Source: Raphanus sativus | Lineage: Eukaryota; Streptophyta; Magnoliopsida; Brassicales; Brassicaceae | Length of the DNA stretch: 64,000 nucleotides | NCBI RefSeq assembly: GCF_000801105.2 | Contig: NW_026615376.1 | Span: 1 to 64,000 of the forward strand | Direction: 5' to 3' | Made by a program: the position numbers and the translations under genes | Shown here: positions 62,925 to 64,000 of the stretch, one piece after another | Position numbering within the stretch: the stretch's first letter is position 1 | Layout of the letters: every line of letters begins with the position of its first letter | The notes under the pieces: model-generated | Database searches by the model: none | Told to the model about the DNA's origin: nothing | The model's input: only the letters and a program-made list of their open reading frames with translations

Positions 62925-63719
62925 GAATGTAAGTGTTTTCATCATTAGTCATACTTTCTAATTAAATTAAGTAGAGATTGTCACATTGATAATAAGTTTG
63001 GTTTACTTTCTCCACAAGGCTTTTTGATTCCATGCTCTGTCTCTCACTTACTGACAGTGGCATCAGTTGTAAATTCATGCAAGATTAGAGGGCACTGACT
63101 TAGTCACTCACATGCACTTCACCAGTTTATCAGACATCATCGAGACCCCACCCACATATCTTGTGTCCTAAAATTACCAAGTTGCCAGCCTAAAGTGTCG
63201 GTCATTTTCTTTTTCTTAAAGTATGGCTCGGTCCACTATTGCCTATGCTTTTATTGTTTGTATTTAATTTTGATTTATCGCCTCAGTAAAATATGTTTTT
63301 TTCTTTCTTAAATAGAGTTTTGGAGTCTTTTGAGACAATAGTTTATGGTTGTGCCATCGTTTTCCGAATAGAAAATAGAGTTTGCCTGAATAAACAATGT
63401 GGCGGCGTGGAGAAATTTGGATCTGTGGATCTAACTACATTTGTTTATTCTTGTTTTTGTTTGGTAACGAATTTATTTTTAAATGAGTAGAAAATAACAA
63501 AGTATCACGTCTTGTAGGTGTCATTTTGAAGTAATTCCACGTTAAAAGAAGAAGAGTGTTGCTTCGACAGATCTATTCAGCTTTAGAAAACAGCCAAGCA
63601 GACACAATCTAATTAGCATATTGTGTACGGTGTACCCTACGTACGCTGTGTCGTTGAATCCGTCCATGTGGAGTTACTTTTCTTTTTGTTTGGGTGAGTG
63701 GTTTTGTTAAAAGTAAAAA
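62925..63719. other. ARM gene 3' flank, no further gene
   Basis: 3' untranslated and AT-rich spacer up to the Helitron end. A short plus-strand frame at 63293-63490 has no recognisable features. Confidence 0.4.
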
Positions 63720-64000
63720 CTAGATCTTGACCCGCGCTTTGGAAGCGCGGAATATTTTACGATAAAAAATTTCACTAATAACTTAACAAATATTTTTGTA
63801 ATTTTTAAAGAGTCTGTATTTAAAATATTTTTGCATTTAAATAAGTATTTTTAAATTCAACCCGATTGTTATTATACCGGTTAATTTGGAGATCTAACAA
63901 TTCAATTTAGGTTTTTAAAATATTCATATTAAAAAATTACTAAAACCCGAGACTAAGCGATTGAACTGATGGATGACCAATATGTAATCTAATTTGATTT
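63720..64000 (-). mobile_element. Helitron 3' terminus, element continues beyond the window
   Basis: On the minus strand the hairpin CCGCGCTTCCAAAGCGCGG is followed by GTCAAGAT and CTAG, then a host T. This is the same architecture as the Helitron at 41072-41936 but with a different hairpin, so it is another family member. The 5' TC end is outside the window. Confidence 0.75.

Overview
This is nuclear DNA of a Brassicaceae plant, most likely a Brassica or close relative. The genes have many short GT-AG introns and encode plant proteins. The spacers are AT-rich. The order of genes follows, from memory, the Arabidopsis thaliana chromosome 4 block At4g32110 down to At4g31890, read in reverse. 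Genes of that block that I do not see (for example those I recall between At4g31980 and ARR10, and between ARR10 and At4g31890) fit the gene loss expected after the Brassiceae triplication.

Layout. 0-3.2 kb: two TPD1-like small secreted proteins, the first with frame damage. 4.0-6.4 kb: a TPR/PB1 (Phox-type) co-chaperone broken by three single-base deletions. 7.2-9.5 kb: mitochondrial calcium uptake protein MICU. 10.1-14.1 kb: neurochondrin-like protein, 17 exons. 15.1-16.9 kb: class II KNOX homeobox KNAT5. 17.7-20 kb and 21.8-22.4 kb: two plant proteins of unknown role, the second with a PNRC-like proline motif. 24.8-25.6 kb: a decayed 3' remnant of VAL2/HSL1. 25.6-29.9 kb: gene-free DNA with an 821-bp hAT-like element. 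30-32.5 kb: receptor-like kinase. 33-35.5 kb: plastid aspartate aminotransferase ASP5. 36.1-36.8 kb: ribosomal protein eL39. 37.7-38.4 kb: a cluster of C/D-box snoRNAs on the minus strand with its own promoter. 39-40.1 kb: PPPDE/DeSI-like thiol peptidase. 40.5-47.1 kb: type-B response regulator ARR10 with a truncated upstream duplicate; one copy carries a Helitron and the other a LINE. 47.6-47.8 kb: a tRNA-derived SINE. 48.9-50.3 kb: UPF0725 protein. 52.7-59.0 kb: a nearly full-length L1-type LINE on the minus strand. 59.3-59.6 kb: ECA1/prolamin-like secreted peptide. 61.1-62.9 kb: ARM-repeat protein. 63.7 kb to the end: the 3' terminus of a second Helitron.

The genes do not form an operon-like system. 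They are independent housekeeping and regulatory genes of a conserved syntenic block: calcium uptake, amino-acid metabolism, translation and rRNA modification, cytokinin signalling and KNOX transcription. What is specific to this window lies in its decay and its mobile DNA. Most genes splice into complete reading frames with consistent phase. The exceptions are the TPD1-like gene, the PB1-TPR gene, the VAL2 remnant and the ARR10 partial copy. I found no previously undescribed multi-gene system. The strongest items for follow-up are the snoRNA cluster, the paralogue-defined Helitron empty site, and the clustered single-base deletions in the PB1-TPR gene. Arabidopsis locus names and protein comparisons are from memory and were not searched.
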